Positions 26,802 through 36,192 of a stretch of 64,000 nucleotides of DNA are shown one piece after another. The stretch covers positions 6,324,001-6,388,000 of the forward strand of contig NC_019678.1 of NCBI RefSeq assembly GCF_000316665.1, read 5' to 3'. The translations under genes were made by a program, and so were the position numbers. The DNA comes from Rivularia sp. PCC 7116 (GTDB lineage: Bacteria; Cyanobacteriota; Cyanobacteriia; Cyanobacteriales; Nostocaceae). Position 1 is the first letter of the stretch; each line of letters begins with the position of its first letter. The notes under the pieces were generated by a model that searched no databases, was not told the origin of the DNA, and saw only the letters and a program-made list of their open reading frames with translations.

Positions 26802-26905
26802 GGTTTTCTTTTTTGTAACTATATTTTATTCGGTGTGGTTTTAACGCACTGTAAATCTATTGGTGCGTTACGCTCCGCGATAACACACCCTACGAAATTT
26901 TGTAA

Positions 26906-27658
26906 TTAACCGTTGTTTTGATTTAAATTAATTTCGTGGAAACCACATTCTTTATCAGCAGCTTCTTCCCACCACCAACGTCCGAGACGTTCGTGCTGAT
27001 TTGGTAAAACTGCTCTTGTGCAAGGTTCGCAACCGATGCTAATAAAACCTTTAGAATGTAATTTGTTGTAAGGAACTTCATTTTTGCGGATATATTCCCA
27101 TACTTGGGCAGAAGTCCAGTTTGCTAGGGGATTGAATTTAACTAATGTGCCTTCGTCTGTAGAGAAAGCTGTGTCCACCTGAATAACGGGAACGCTATTT
27201 CTAGTTGCAGGGTTTTGGTCTTTACGTTGTCCGGTAATCCAAGCATCGACTGTTTTTAGCTTGCGACGTAATGGCTTGACTTTGCGGATAGCACAGCATT
27301 CTTTGTGTCCGTCTTGATAAAAGCTGAATAGTCCTTTTTCTTTAACTAATGCTTCAACTTCTGCTGCTTCGGGAGAAATTACGTCTATCTTGATGCGATA
27401 TTGTTTTCTAATTCTGTCAATAAACTGGTAAGTTTCGGGATGCAAGCGACCTGTATCAATTGAGAATACTTTGATATCTCTCTTAATTTTCGATGCCATA
27501 TCTATCAAAACTACATCTTCGGCACCACTGAAGGAAATTGTAATGTTATCAAACTGTTTGAGAGCGAATGCAAGGATGTCTTGGGGACGTTTTTGCGAAT
27601 ACTCGGCTTCTAGTTTAGTGATGTCTTCAATGATGGAAAGATTGTTAGCTAGTGTCAT
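26906..27658 (-). CDS. cysH: Phosphoadenylyl-/adenylyl-sulfate reductase
   Basis: 250 residues. The enzyme reduces (P)APS to sulfite with thioredoxin or glutaredoxin. It shows the PP-loop [15 protein letters not shown], the [14 protein letters not shown] block, and the catalytic C-terminal ECGFHE (Cys238). Four cysteines in CC (121-122) and CEPC (210, 213) match the [4Fe-4S] site of APS-type reductases, so direct APS reduction is possible and may explain the absence of an APS kinase gene here. It is 47 bp downstream of sat and probably cotranscribed with it. Confidence 0.93.
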   Translation of the reverse strand: MTLANNLSIIEDITKLEAEYSQKRPQDILAFALKQFDNITISFSGAEDVVLIDMASKIKRDIKVFSIDTGRLHPETYQFIDRIRKQYRIKIDVISPEAAEVEALVKEKGLFSFYQDGHKECCAIRKVKPLRRKLKTVDAWITGQRKDQNPATRNSVPVIQVDTAFSTDEGTLVKFNPLANWTSAQVWEYIRKNEVPYNKLHSKGFISIGCEPCTRAVLPNQHERLGRWWWEEAADKECGFHEINLNQNNG

Positions 27659-27705
27659 GATTCTCCTCTCTTTGTTTGCAATTAGTGTATATGGGCTTGT
27701 GGGAA

Positions 27706-28881
27706 TTAAACTGTAGCTAGTTTCATGGAAGAAGCTAAAATTTCTGCAACTTCCGGACGTGAAAACTCTGGTGGTGGGGTTTTACCTTCTCTGAGCATTG
27801 CTCGTACCTTTGTACCCGAGAGATGTATTCTTTCTTCTTTACTGCTGGGGCTAGTTTTACCAGTTGCCATTGATTGGCTGCGAGTACAATAGAATGCGTG
27901 TTCAAATTTTAAGGGAGTAATTTGTAACTCGTCCTCTGTAAATTCATCAAAGATGTATTGTGCGTCGTAAGTGCCGTAATAATCGCCGACTCCAGCATGG
28001 TCGCGTCCGACGATAAAGTGCGTGCAGCCGTAGTTCTGGCGGGCGATCGCGTGCATGATTGCTTCACGAGGTCCGGCGTAGCGCATGGCAGCAGGGAACA
28101 CACCTAAGCATACGCGATTTTGCGGATAATATTTTTGCATCAGTACTTGATAGCACTTCATCCGCACGTCGGCAGGAATATCATCTGACTTTGTTTGCCC
28201 TACTAAAGGATTAATGAAAAGTCCGTCAACAAGTTCTAAAGCGATTTTGGTGATGTATTCGTGGGCGCGGTGAATGGGATTTCTTGTTTGGAATGCCACA
28301 ACTGTATTCCATTCGCGTCTGGAAAATTCAGTTCTGGTAGTTTCTGGAGTCAAACGATAATCAAGAAAGTCTTGATAAGGAACGGAATTAATAAGTTTAA
28401 TCGGACCACCAAGGTAAACATTCCCTTCTTGAAGCATCGCTTTCACACCGGGATGTGCTTCTTCAGAAGTTCGGTAAACTTGTTCGGCTTCAAAACTTTG
28501 GTCTGGCTTAAACTTACTAGTAACAGTCATTACTGCAAGTATTTCACCATTAGGATGAGTTAAAGCAATCTCAGAATCTAGCTGATATTGCTTTGCTATA
28601 GATTCAGGAACCTGTAAAGTAACGGGAATACTCCAAGCAATACCGCTAGTCAAACGCATATCTTTAACGATAGAGTTATATTCTATCTCGTTAACAAATC
28701 CTTCCAAAGGACTGTAAACACCCGTAGCAATGCATTCTAAGTCAGCAATATTACGGATGGATAGAGTCAGACGAGGTAGATTCAAAGCCCTGGATAGAGT
28801 TTGTTTACTCTCTTGTTCGGACAAGTAACAGTTGATGAGTTTACCACCGTGGGGTTGAATTAAAGCTTTGATTTGTGACAT
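27706..28881 (-). CDS. sat: Sulfate adenylyltransferase (ATP sulfurylase)
   Basis: 391 residues, the size of the single-domain dissimilatory/cyanobacterial Sat family. It catalyses ATP + sulfate to APS + PPi. Key motifs: [13 protein letters not shown], with the QTRN and HxxH ATP-binding motifs; [13 protein letters not shown]; and FYCTRSQSM. The C-terminal [14 protein letters not shown] is also conserved. No APS-kinase domain is fused. It is the upstream partner of cysH in a sulfate assimilation unit, with the SLC13 permease gene 112 bp upstream on the same strand, separated by STRR. Confidence 0.95.
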   Translation of the reverse strand: MSQIKALIQPHGGKLINCYLSEQESKQTLSRALNLPRLTLSIRNIADLECIATGVYSPLEGFVNEIEYNSIVKDMRLTSGIAWSIPVTLQVPESIAKQYQLDSEIALTHPNGEILAVMTVTSKFKPDQSFEAEQVYRTSEEAHPGVKAMLQEGNVYLGGPIKLINSVPYQDFLDYRLTPETTRTEFSRREWNTVVAFQTRNPIHRAHEYITKIALELVDGLFINPLVGQTKSDDIPADVRMKCYQVLMQKYYPQNRVCLGVFPAAMRYAGPREAIMHAIARQNYGCTHFIVGRDHAGVGDYYGTYDAQYIFDEFTEDELQITPLKFEHAFYCTRSQSMATGKTSPSSKEERIHLSGTKVRAMLREGKTPPPEFSRPEVAEILASSMKLATV

Positions 28882-28897
28882 GATTTTAATCCTAATA

Positions 28898-28952
28898 TTG
28901 GTAATGGGTAATGGGTAATGGGTAATTGGTAATTGGTAATGGGTAATTGTGT
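28898..28952. repeat. Short tandem repeats (GGTAATG/GGTAATT type)
   Basis: About seven GGTAATG and GGTAATT heptamers lie directly upstream of the sat start codon, within the spacer between the permease and sat. A CTGCTCACTGTTCACTG repeat follows. Confidence 0.85.
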
Positions 28953-28993
28953 ACTGCTATTTGCTAACTGCTCACTGTTCACTGTTCACTGCT

Positions 28994-30784
28994 TCAAAGT
29001 CCGTAGAATAAGATGATTAATGGGGGGACGATTATTGTCATCAAGAGATTTAATGGAGTACCGACTCGGATAAAGTCAGTAAATTTATAACCTCCTGCTC
29101 CATAAACCATCGTGTTTGTCTGATATCCAATTGGCGTGATGAAACTGTTAGATGCTGCAAAGATAACTGCAAGCATAAAAGCAAGAGGGTTAAAGCTGAG
29201 TTTCTCGGCTACACTAACTGCAACTGGTAACATTAAAACTACTGATGCATTGTTGGAAATCATTTCTGTAAATATCGAAGTAATGATGAAAAAAAATGTC
29301 AGTATCCAATAACCAGAAAGATTTCCCCCGACTGCAATTAAGTTATTAGCTAACCATTGAGTTGTGCCAGACTTTTCCATTGCGATACCGAGGGGTATTA
29401 AACCAGCGAGTAGAAAAATAATGTCCCAACGTACTGCGTTGTATATTTCTCTAGGTTTGAGACAGCCGGTTAAAACCATCAACACCACACCAACCAGAGA
29501 ACTTATCAGAATGGGTAATAAATTAAACGCTGCAACAGCAACAACTCCTAAACCAATTCCGATCGCAATTGAAGCCTTTTCACGTCTGAGAGTTTCTAAT
29601 TCTCTGTGGGTTAGTACCAAAAAGTCTCGGTTAATTTGCAAACCCATAAGACTTTGTTTGGGACCTTGCACTAAAAGCACATCGCCAAATTTTAATCGGA
29701 TTTCACTTAGACGCTCTCGTGTAATTTCTTGTCCGCGATGGACTGCTAGAACCGTGACATTATAGCGTTGACGAAAGCGTACTTCTTTAACTGTTGAACC
29801 GATAAGGTTAGAATTAGAAGGAATGAGAACCTCTGCAATCCCTTCATCTTCCTGGCTCAGTTGTGCTTGTAAAGACTTTTTGTTTTTGATGAATTCCGGT
29901 AGAATTTCCACACCTTCTTCATCTTTAATTTTGATTAAGTCCTCTCGGCTACTCCTAACTAAAAGTACTGAGCAAGCTTGTAGTTTTTTATCTTCTAAAG
30001 GTTGATGGAAGTGAGTATTGTTAGCAATAATTTCTAATACATCTACATCAAACTTATGCTGTAAACCAGTAGAATCTAAAGTTTTTCCGACTAAAGTAGA
30101 ACCTGGTGGAATCAATATTTCACTAATATAATCCTTTAAACCGTAGTCTTGAGTAAGAATATCATCGGTGTGTTTTCTACGATTTGGCAATAGCTTGGGC
30201 GCTATTAAAGAGAGATAAATTAAACCGATAGAAAAAGTGACTAACCCTAACTTGGTAAATTGGAATAAGCTAAATGTTCCGTATCCTAACTGTTCGGATA
30301 AACCGCTTGCTAAGACATTTGTAGAAGTACCGATTACCGTAATCATTCCGCCCAAAATAGCAGCATATGATAGTGGTATTAATAATTTAGAAACTGAAAT
30401 TTTTTGTCTTCTACACCATTCTTCCACAATAGGTAAAAACACGGCAACAACGGCAGTATTATTTATAAATGCTGTTGTTGGACCTACAATCAACCCCAGT
30501 GTAAAAATTTGCTGAACCGGGCGTTTTCCACCCAACTTAAGTAATAGTTCGCTAACGATTTGGATAGCTCCAGTACGGGAAATACCAGCACTGAGAATAA
30601 ACATTGCCATCACGGTGATAGTAGCAGAATTGCTGAAACCACTTATACTTTCTTCAGGAGTAACTAAACCCAGAATTGTTAAAAGTAGCGTAATAATAAT
30701 AGCGACTATATCTGAAGGAACCCATTCAGCAACAAATAAAATCAATGCCAAGACAACAATGGCAAGTGTCAGAAAAATTGTCAT
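28994..30784 (-). CDS. SLC13-family permease with TrkA-C domains
   Basis: 596 residues. The two membrane halves (about 1-190 and 395-595), each of several helices, are separated by two RCK_C/TrkA-C domains (about 205-290 and 310-385, with IPPGSTLVGKTL, IPSNSNLIGSTVKEV and FGDVLLVQG). The SLC13/DASS motifs PTTAFINNTAVVAVFLP and TEMISNNASVVLMLP are present. This architecture is common among sodium-coupled sulfate or dicarboxylate transporters; position upstream of sat and cysH makes sulfate uptake the likely role. The TrkA-C domains suggest ligand regulation. It is the first gene of the minus-strand sulfur group. Confidence 0.9.
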   Translation of the reverse strand: MTIFLTLAIVVLALILFVAEWVPSDIVAIIITLLLTILGLVTPEESISGFSNSATITVMAMFILSAGISRTGAIQIVSELLLKLGGKRPVQQIFTLGLIVGPTTAFINNTAVVAVFLPIVEEWCRRQKISVSKLLIPLSYAAILGGMITVIGTSTNVLASGLSEQLGYGTFSLFQFTKLGLVTFSIGLIYLSLIAPKLLPNRRKHTDDILTQDYGLKDYISEILIPPGSTLVGKTLDSTGLQHKFDVDVLEIIANNTHFHQPLEDKKLQACSVLLVRSSREDLIKIKDEEGVEILPEFIKNKKSLQAQLSQEDEGIAEVLIPSNSNLIGSTVKEVRFRQRYNVTVLAVHRGQEITRERLSEIRLKFGDVLLVQGPKQSLMGLQINRDFLVLTHRELETLRREKASIAIGIGLGVVAVAAFNLLPILISSLVGVVLMVLTGCLKPREIYNAVRWDIIFLLAGLIPLGIAMEKSGTTQWLANNLIAVGGNLSGYWILTFFFIITSIFTEMISNNASVVLMLPVAVSVAEKLSFNPLAFMLAVIFAASNSFITPIGYQTNTMVYGAGGYKFTDFIRVGTPLNLLMTIIVPPLIILFYGL

Positions 30785-31304
30785 GTCGTTGCTGGCTTAT
30801 AGTAATTTTATTGGGTATCATGTGATTTAAAATCCCGTAATGAATTAAAACTGTGAAAGTACTGTTGTGTTGGGAGAAAAAGAAACATCATGCACCCCTT
30901 TGGAATTAAATAATCTTTGTCGGAAGTTGAATTGTTTTTAATTTGCCTTATTAATCTGAGAAAGTATTGATAAGTAAATGAGATTTACCTGAGAAGTTAA
31001 TTAGTAAAATCACATTTTTGTAAAGAAATGGCTGAATTGCCTTTTATGTAAGGTTTTTCTATGAATCAATCTGGTTCCCAGTTCGTAAGTTGGGTTAAGC
31101 TAAGCGCAACCCAACATCCATGTTGGGTTTTACTCCGTGCAACCTAACCTACAACTACATTAATTTTGATAGGTTTGTAGTTGCGCTTTAGCGCCTCATA
31201 TTCCGGCATCCGGAGGCGCTAAAGCGCAACTACGAACAAATTTTCTTTACCTCTTATAATTTCTGTGGTGGAATACTCATAACTGCTCGCTGTTCACTGT
31301 CATG
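30785..31304. other. 520-bp spacer with repeats upstream of the sulfur group
   Basis: There is no credible gene. The proximal 270 bp are AT-rich and probably carry the SLC13 promoter. An AAGTTGGGTTAAGC / GGGTTTTACTCC repeat block (about 31089-31155) is related to 23363-23455. A long imperfect stem at 31174-31238, TTTGTAGTTGCGCTTTAGCG against its complement ending ACTACGAAC, forms a 24-bp hairpin with a CCGGCATCCGG apex. No riboswitch was recognised. Confidence 0.6.
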
Positions 31305-32693
31305 TTACTGCTCGCTGATTTTCATCGCTTCATCAAGTGTTGCTTCGGGATTTTTTTCTTTGGCACGTTGAACGTAATTAAGCTTTAATTCTTCTAATAA
31401 GTCAGAAATCAATGGTTGCAATTCTTGCTGAAGCCGCTTATCTTGAAGCTGTTTGCGTAAAGTGACTCGAAAATTCTGGCTTAAATTCTCAAATAGTAAG
31501 CGTCCTTGAGTATCGGCATAGGAAGAAGCTAAAATTTCATAAGTAGCTTCAGCGATGTAATCAGCTAAATTTTCGCTTAATTCTGCGGGAATCATGCTTA
31601 TTCCCGGTACATTTTGCAATACTTGATAAAAATCCGATTCCTTTAAGGCACCTTTAAGGCTGTGTTGCAAAAACACTTCCACATCTGGCTGCACTTCTGG
31701 TAAAACCCTGTAGATAACTAATTCTAGTATGCGATCGGTAATTGCATCAAAATTATCAACTTCACCAACTTTTACGTAGTTTTTTGGTTGAAGTAAAGAA
31801 CTGACTGCATCTCCAGATTCGACTGCTTCTTGAGTTTGATTAATTAAACGCACCATTAAAAACATGGATACGCGATTAGCTAAATAAGCGACTGGTTCGT
31901 AAGTAACTTGTTCTAATATACGTTCGGTATTAATGAAACTCGATCTATGCAGCTTTACTGTAACGGGAATGACTCGCAACCATTGCCATTTAGGAAGTAA
32001 AAATATCCCATCATACCAGTTTCTCAGAATTGCATCCCACCAACTGATATTTGATTGTCGTCGAGAAATCCAAAAAGTTTTAGCTAAAAGTTCAAGAGTG
32101 AAAAATGCCACGAATACGCTATCAATCAACCCAAATTTATCAACAAACAAGCCGTTTTCATCAACAACACGATAATAATTAAGTTCTAATAGCGGTCTAA
32201 TTTTACTATCAAAGAAAGATAATGCTTCCTGAGAACCAACTTCTTTAAAATAATCTTGACTCCAAAACTCAGTGAAAGATTTTCTCGCCGACAAAGTATC
32301 CATCTGATATTCCATTCGCCGGTTCAAGGTTGCAAATGTATTGGATTTATTTGCCGACAAAAAGGGATTTTCTGTAAGTATATCTATACTTTGCTGTCGT
32401 AAACTAGCAAATATTGAAGCAGTTGAATTCGCTTGTAAACGATTTTGCTGAAGATGGGTTTCTAACAAATCAACTGTATTCAAATAACTTTGAGTAACCG
32501 GATGCGGTTCTATACTTTTAACCGAATCATAAATAGTAACAGCGGGAATATGTTTTAAATAAATATCCCTCAAAGGAATATAGCTAAGGTTAAATAGTAT
32601 TAATAAAAAGTTAATAACGGCGATTATAGCAATTAAATTGTTCCACCAATTGCTTTTTGATTGCTGGGGTTGCTCGAAAGTCGTCTGTACCAT
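31305..32693 (-). CDS. Conserved cyanobacterial membrane protein of unknown function
   Basis: 462 residues. One N-terminal transmembrane helix (about 19-40, NLIAIIAVINFLLILFNLSY) is followed by a long helical domain. A second hydrophobic segment near 195-215 (SVFVAFFTLELLAKTFWI) leads into a region with DAILRNWYDGIFLLPKWQWLRVIPV, loosely reminiscent of the S1-S4 end of voltage-gated channels. The C-terminal 200 residues are amphipathic helices with many charged residues. I recall homologues in many cyanobacteria, with no known function. A role in the cell envelope or as a channel-like sensor is speculative. Confidence 0.7.
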   Translation of the reverse strand: MVQTTFEQPQQSKSNWWNNLIAIIAVINFLLILFNLSYIPLRDIYLKHIPAVTIYDSVKSIEPHPVTQSYLNTVDLLETHLQQNRLQANSTASIFASLRQQSIDILTENPFLSANKSNTFATLNRRMEYQMDTLSARKSFTEFWSQDYFKEVGSQEALSFFDSKIRPLLELNYYRVVDENGLFVDKFGLIDSVFVAFFTLELLAKTFWISRRQSNISWWDAILRNWYDGIFLLPKWQWLRVIPVTVKLHRSSFINTERILEQVTYEPVAYLANRVSMFLMVRLINQTQEAVESGDAVSSLLQPKNYVKVGEVDNFDAITDRILELVIYRVLPEVQPDVEVFLQHSLKGALKESDFYQVLQNVPGISMIPAELSENLADYIAEATYEILASSYADTQGRLLFENLSQNFRVTLRKQLQDKRLQQELQPLISDLLEELKLNYVQRAKEKNPEATLDEAMKISEQ

Positions 32694-32829
32694 TTTGAAA
32701 CATTTTTTGACAACTTTCTGAGTGTAGCAAATGGTGTTTGTCGGGAGAGAGGGGAAGAAGGAGAGGGGGAGAGGGGGGAGGCAAGAAGAAAAACAATTAT
32801 TTCGCTACTTTTTACTTTCTACTTGCGAC

Positions 32830-34173
32830 TCACTGCTTGCTCTGCATTCGGGGAATCTGTACTCCCAGAGCTACCATTAATGTTGCCATATAAGATGTTA
32901 GGGATAACCACAGTAAATGATTGTTTTGCAAATACCAAGCTATACCAGCTACAGGAGCAAATCCCAATCCTAAAGCAATTAAAGCAGAATTACGTAGCTT
33001 TGCAGCTTCTTTTAAGCCAACAGTATAGCCTTCAAACATAAAGGCGATCGCACCACAAGTTAACAATGGTAACAACCAGTCTCGATAAGTTAGAACTGAT
33101 TCGCTGATGTCGCTATGACTAGTCAAAATACCAAAAACCGTTTGTGGAAATAGAATTGATACCGAAGCAAATATAGATGCAATTAACACCCCGGTGAATA
33201 TTGATACCTGCAACAGCGGTATCATCTGCTCGGTTTGTTTTTTACCTTTAAAATTACCTATCAAAGATTGAGTAGTTAAACCAATACCGTTAACCGTAAA
33301 CTGACTTAATAATACAATTTGCAGCAGCAATCCGTTTTCTGCAATCACCTCGTTTCCCATCGCCGCACTGAGATTAGTAAAAATAGAATAAGCGGTAATC
33401 ATAGCTAAATAGCGAATAAGAATATTGCTTTTGAGTACCACACTCGCTTTCAAAGCTTGCCAATTAAATATATCTTTGAAAACAGCGGGTAATAAATTAG
33501 TTCGCAAACTTAAACCAACCCCAACCAAGCCCACTAACAGCGCTAAATATTGACTCAAACAGGTAGCCAATCCCGCTCCCGTACTTGCCCAACCCCATCG
33601 ACTAATCATTACATAGTCCAAAACAATATTAGAAGCATTGCCTACAAAAGAAATCAGCAACACCAAAACACTCATTTCCTTTCCCAAAAACCAACCAATC
33701 AGCACAAAATTAAGTAAAACCGCAGGTGCAGCCCAAATGCGAGCATTGAAATAATCAATTCCAAAAACTTCAACGTCAGGAGAGCCAGACAGCACGGCAA
33801 AACCAAGTTTTTGAATGGGGTATTGCAGAATTAGGATAATAATCGCTATACCTAAAGCAACCAAACCACTCCGCAATAGAGCTAATAAAACACCTTTCTC
33901 ATCACTTTGTCCAACAGCTTGAGCAGTAATAGCATTAGTACCGTTTCTAAAAAACTTGAGAATCCGATAGAGGTAATCAAACAAAATGCTCGCTAGAATC
34001 ACCCCTGCCAAATGTCGAATATCTGCCAAATGTCCGAGGAAAGCAGTATCAACTATTCCAGCTAAAGGCACCATCATATTCGATATAACACTTACAGATG
34101 CCAATCGATAGAAACGAGGTAAAAAGCTACTGTAGCGAGATGGAAGCGTGAAGGATAAATTTGATGAACCCAT
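32830..34173 (-). CDS. MATE family efflux transporter
   Basis: 447 residues with about twelve transmembrane helices, as in DinF-type MATE transporters. Signatures include MMVPLAGIVDTAFLGHLAD with the conserved Asp in helix 1, RNGTNAITAQAVGQ, and QFTVNGIGLTTQSLIG. It would export a cationic or aromatic compound in exchange for Na+ or H+. No biosynthetic partner is adjacent. A 47-bp decayed copy of part of the gene lies at 35980-36026, so a second MATE gene once stood beyond the neighbouring glycosyltransferase. Confidence 0.9.
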   Translation of the reverse strand: MGSSNLSFTLPSRYSSFLPRFYRLASVSVISNMMVPLAGIVDTAFLGHLADIRHLAGVILASILFDYLYRILKFFRNGTNAITAQAVGQSDEKGVLLALLRSGLVALGIAIIILILQYPIQKLGFAVLSGSPDVEVFGIDYFNARIWAAPAVLLNFVLIGWFLGKEMSVLVLLISFVGNASNIVLDYVMISRWGWASTGAGLATCLSQYLALLVGLVGVGLSLRTNLLPAVFKDIFNWQALKASVVLKSNILIRYLAMITAYSIFTNLSAAMGNEVIAENGLLLQIVLLSQFTVNGIGLTTQSLIGNFKGKKQTEQMIPLLQVSIFTGVLIASIFASVSILFPQTVFGILTSHSDISESVLTYRDWLLPLLTCGAIAFMFEGYTVGLKEAAKLRNSALIALGLGFAPVAGIAWYLQNNHLLWLSLTSYMATLMVALGVQIPRMQSKQ

Positions 34174-34622
34174 AGAAAAGTTGTGTTTTGTTGATAGCCT
34201 TGAACGGTGATGGGATGTAGTTTTTGTTGCAGAAGCTCAAAGCAATAAACCTCTGCTTCAATTAATCTACGCTGAATCAAAATAGATAAAAGTAATAAAT
34301 TGGGCACAAACAGAAATGAATTTAAAAATCCCCCCTATCCAAATTTTAGATACGGGTTTTTTTAATATTAAAAACCCCTCTCCCTTAATAAGGGGAAGGA
34401 GTGAGGTTCCGATGTAATTCATTATCAATTTTAGGTAGCGGTTTTTGTTGCGTTTAATAGCTTTTAGCAATACAAGATTTCGGCGTTGCTCGATTGCAAT
34501 ATGAAATTATGCTTTCACATTGCAGGAGGCGTAACAGTGTTACGTCTCTACATAGGTTTCGTGTTTTTACAAAATGTATATAAATACAATATGACCTAAC
34601 GGTCACGCTCCACTAAGATAGT
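34174..34622. other. Intergenic region with decayed repeats
   Basis: No credible gene. A CCCCTCTCCCTTAATAAGGGG-type hairpin is at about 34376-34400. A GGCGTTGCT end at 34482-34490, followed by GGCGTAACAGTGTTACGTC (34527-34545), looks like a decayed relative of the MITEs at 10629 and 19776. Short minus-strand frames here lack protein-like composition. Confidence 0.55.
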
Positions 34623-35903
34623 TTAATTAAGTAACGCCAGATTTTCTATAATGGCGATCGCGTTCCTAATCCCGTCTTCTTCGCGTATCTTTTTACCTAA
34701 AGTTTCTGCGTTTTGTCGAATAACTCTATCTGTTGTTACTTCTAAAATAGCTTCAGCCAGTTTATCCACTGTCAATTTTTTCTGTGAAATAGGTTTACTA
34801 CCCACACCAAGAGCATAAACTCGCTCTCCCCAATAAAATTGATCTACCAGAAAAGGACATACAATCGTTGGTTTTCCCGCACGCAATCCGGCCGCTATTG
34901 TTCCCGCACCACCATGATGCACCACAGCCGATACGCGAGGAAAGAGCCAGTTATGGGGAACTTTATCAACTTTAAATATAGTTTCCGGCAGATTCTCCGC
35001 ATCCAATCCACCCCAACCAGTAGCAATTATGCCGCGTTTTTTTGCTTTTTGTAGCGCATCAACGACAATATTAGCGATTCGTTGCGGATTGCGTCCCGCC
35101 ATGCTGCCAAATCCAATATAAACGGGTTGTTCGCCAGCTTCAAGAAAATCTATCAATTCAGTTGGAGGTTGCCAATCATCTTTTTGCTCTAAAAACCAAT
35201 AACCAGTGATGTGGGTTGTATTAGTCCAATCTTTTGGACGTTGTGAAACAAGTTCGCTGTAACCATACAAAACCGGAATTGGTTTTCCATCTGCCATTTG
35301 TATCGGACTAATGGATTTAGATATTTTATCAATTCCAAGTACATTCTGGCGGAATTCGTTGATTACATCATCATAAACACGGTAGCCCTTATGCAAAAGC
35401 ACATAAGAAAATTTATTGTACCAGCCTCCAAGCTTCAAATTTGGAAATCCAATAGCGACATATTCAGCAGTGGGAACAATAAGCGGCACCGGAACAGCCA
35501 TTACCGCCGGAACACCCAATTTTTCGGCAATGTGCGAACCTGCCATTGCCTTGGGATGAAAAATTACGATATCGGGCTTTGCAACTTGCGCTGCATTCCA
35601 CGAATCTTTAAGCATTTCTATGGTGAGTGCTTTGGATTCTTTGAGCAATTTCAGCATAGTTTTTATCAAGCTTAAGAAATTGCCACCGCTTTCTATCGCT
35701 TCCCTACCAGCTTCTGAATCAACCAGCTTGATAAAATCATCATTCATATACCCGTAAGGTAAACCATGCTCGGTAATCAATGATTCAAAACTGGAACAAG
35801 TACAAATTGTGACATCATGTCCGGCTTCTTTTAAACCTTTACCCAATGCCACATAAGGTTGAACATCGCCACGAGAACCCACCGTGACAATAAATATATT
35901 CAT
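34623..35903 (-). CDS. GT1/GT28-type glycosyltransferase
   Basis: 426 residues. The N-terminal MNIFIVTVGSRGDVQPYVALG is the GT28-like acceptor-side motif of sterol glucosyltransferase and MGT-type enzymes. The C-terminal Rossmann half has PVYIGFGSMAGR, PHNWLFPRVSAVVHHGGAGT and AGKPTIVCPFLVDQFYWGERV, the UDP-sugar-binding PSPG-like region. It probably transfers a hexose to a lipid, sterol-like or carotenoid acceptor in the cytoplasm or at the membrane. The acceptor cannot be named from sequence. A single gene, with a MATE transporter 450 bp downstream on the same strand. Confidence 0.9.
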   Translation of the reverse strand: MNIFIVTVGSRGDVQPYVALGKGLKEAGHDVTICTCSSFESLITEHGLPYGYMNDDFIKLVDSEAGREAIESGGNFLSLIKTMLKLLKESKALTIEMLKDSWNAAQVAKPDIVIFHPKAMAGSHIAEKLGVPAVMAVPVPLIVPTAEYVAIGFPNLKLGGWYNKFSYVLLHKGYRVYDDVINEFRQNVLGIDKISKSISPIQMADGKPIPVLYGYSELVSQRPKDWTNTTHITGYWFLEQKDDWQPPTELIDFLEAGEQPVYIGFGSMAGRNPQRIANIVVDALQKAKKRGIIATGWGGLDAENLPETIFKVDKVPHNWLFPRVSAVVHHGGAGTIAAGLRAGKPTIVCPFLVDQFYWGERVYALGVGSKPISQKKLTVDKLAEAILEVTTDRVIRQNAETLGKKIREEDGIRNAIAIIENLALLN

Positions 35904-35979
35904 CGCCTGCTTCCTTACTGTTCAAGCATTCTAGAAATTACTACAATTTCATACTTATTATTTCGAGCAGATTAATAAA

Positions 35980-36026
35980 GTAGTTAAACCGATACCGTTA
36001 ACCGTAAACTGATTTAAAAGCACAAT
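35980..36026 (-). pseudogene. MATE transporter gene remnant
   Basis: About 47 bp are nearly identical to an internal part of the MATE gene (33270-33318). On the minus strand it translates as IVLLNQFTVNGIGLTT, against IVLLSQFTVNGIGLTT in the intact gene. Flanks are not similar. It is the visible trace of a duplicated or older MATE copy removed by deletion. Confidence 0.7.
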
Positions 36027-36192
36027 GACATATAGTTAATTTTGTGGTCATGGTTCGTCGTTGCAATCCAGCACTAAGGATGTCAAAAACGGTAAAATTA
36101 CATCAAAGTTAACAGCCTAGTTTGCAACCCCCAGGCGGAATAAAATACAAATAAAGAGAACAGTTTCCTTAAGAAACTTTGTTGCATCAATA

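Noticed and set aside
34092-34470. Two short minus-strand frames between MATE and glycosyltransferase genes
   Set aside because: They cover repeat DNA and the MATE 5' end, and lack a ribosome-binding site and any family pattern.
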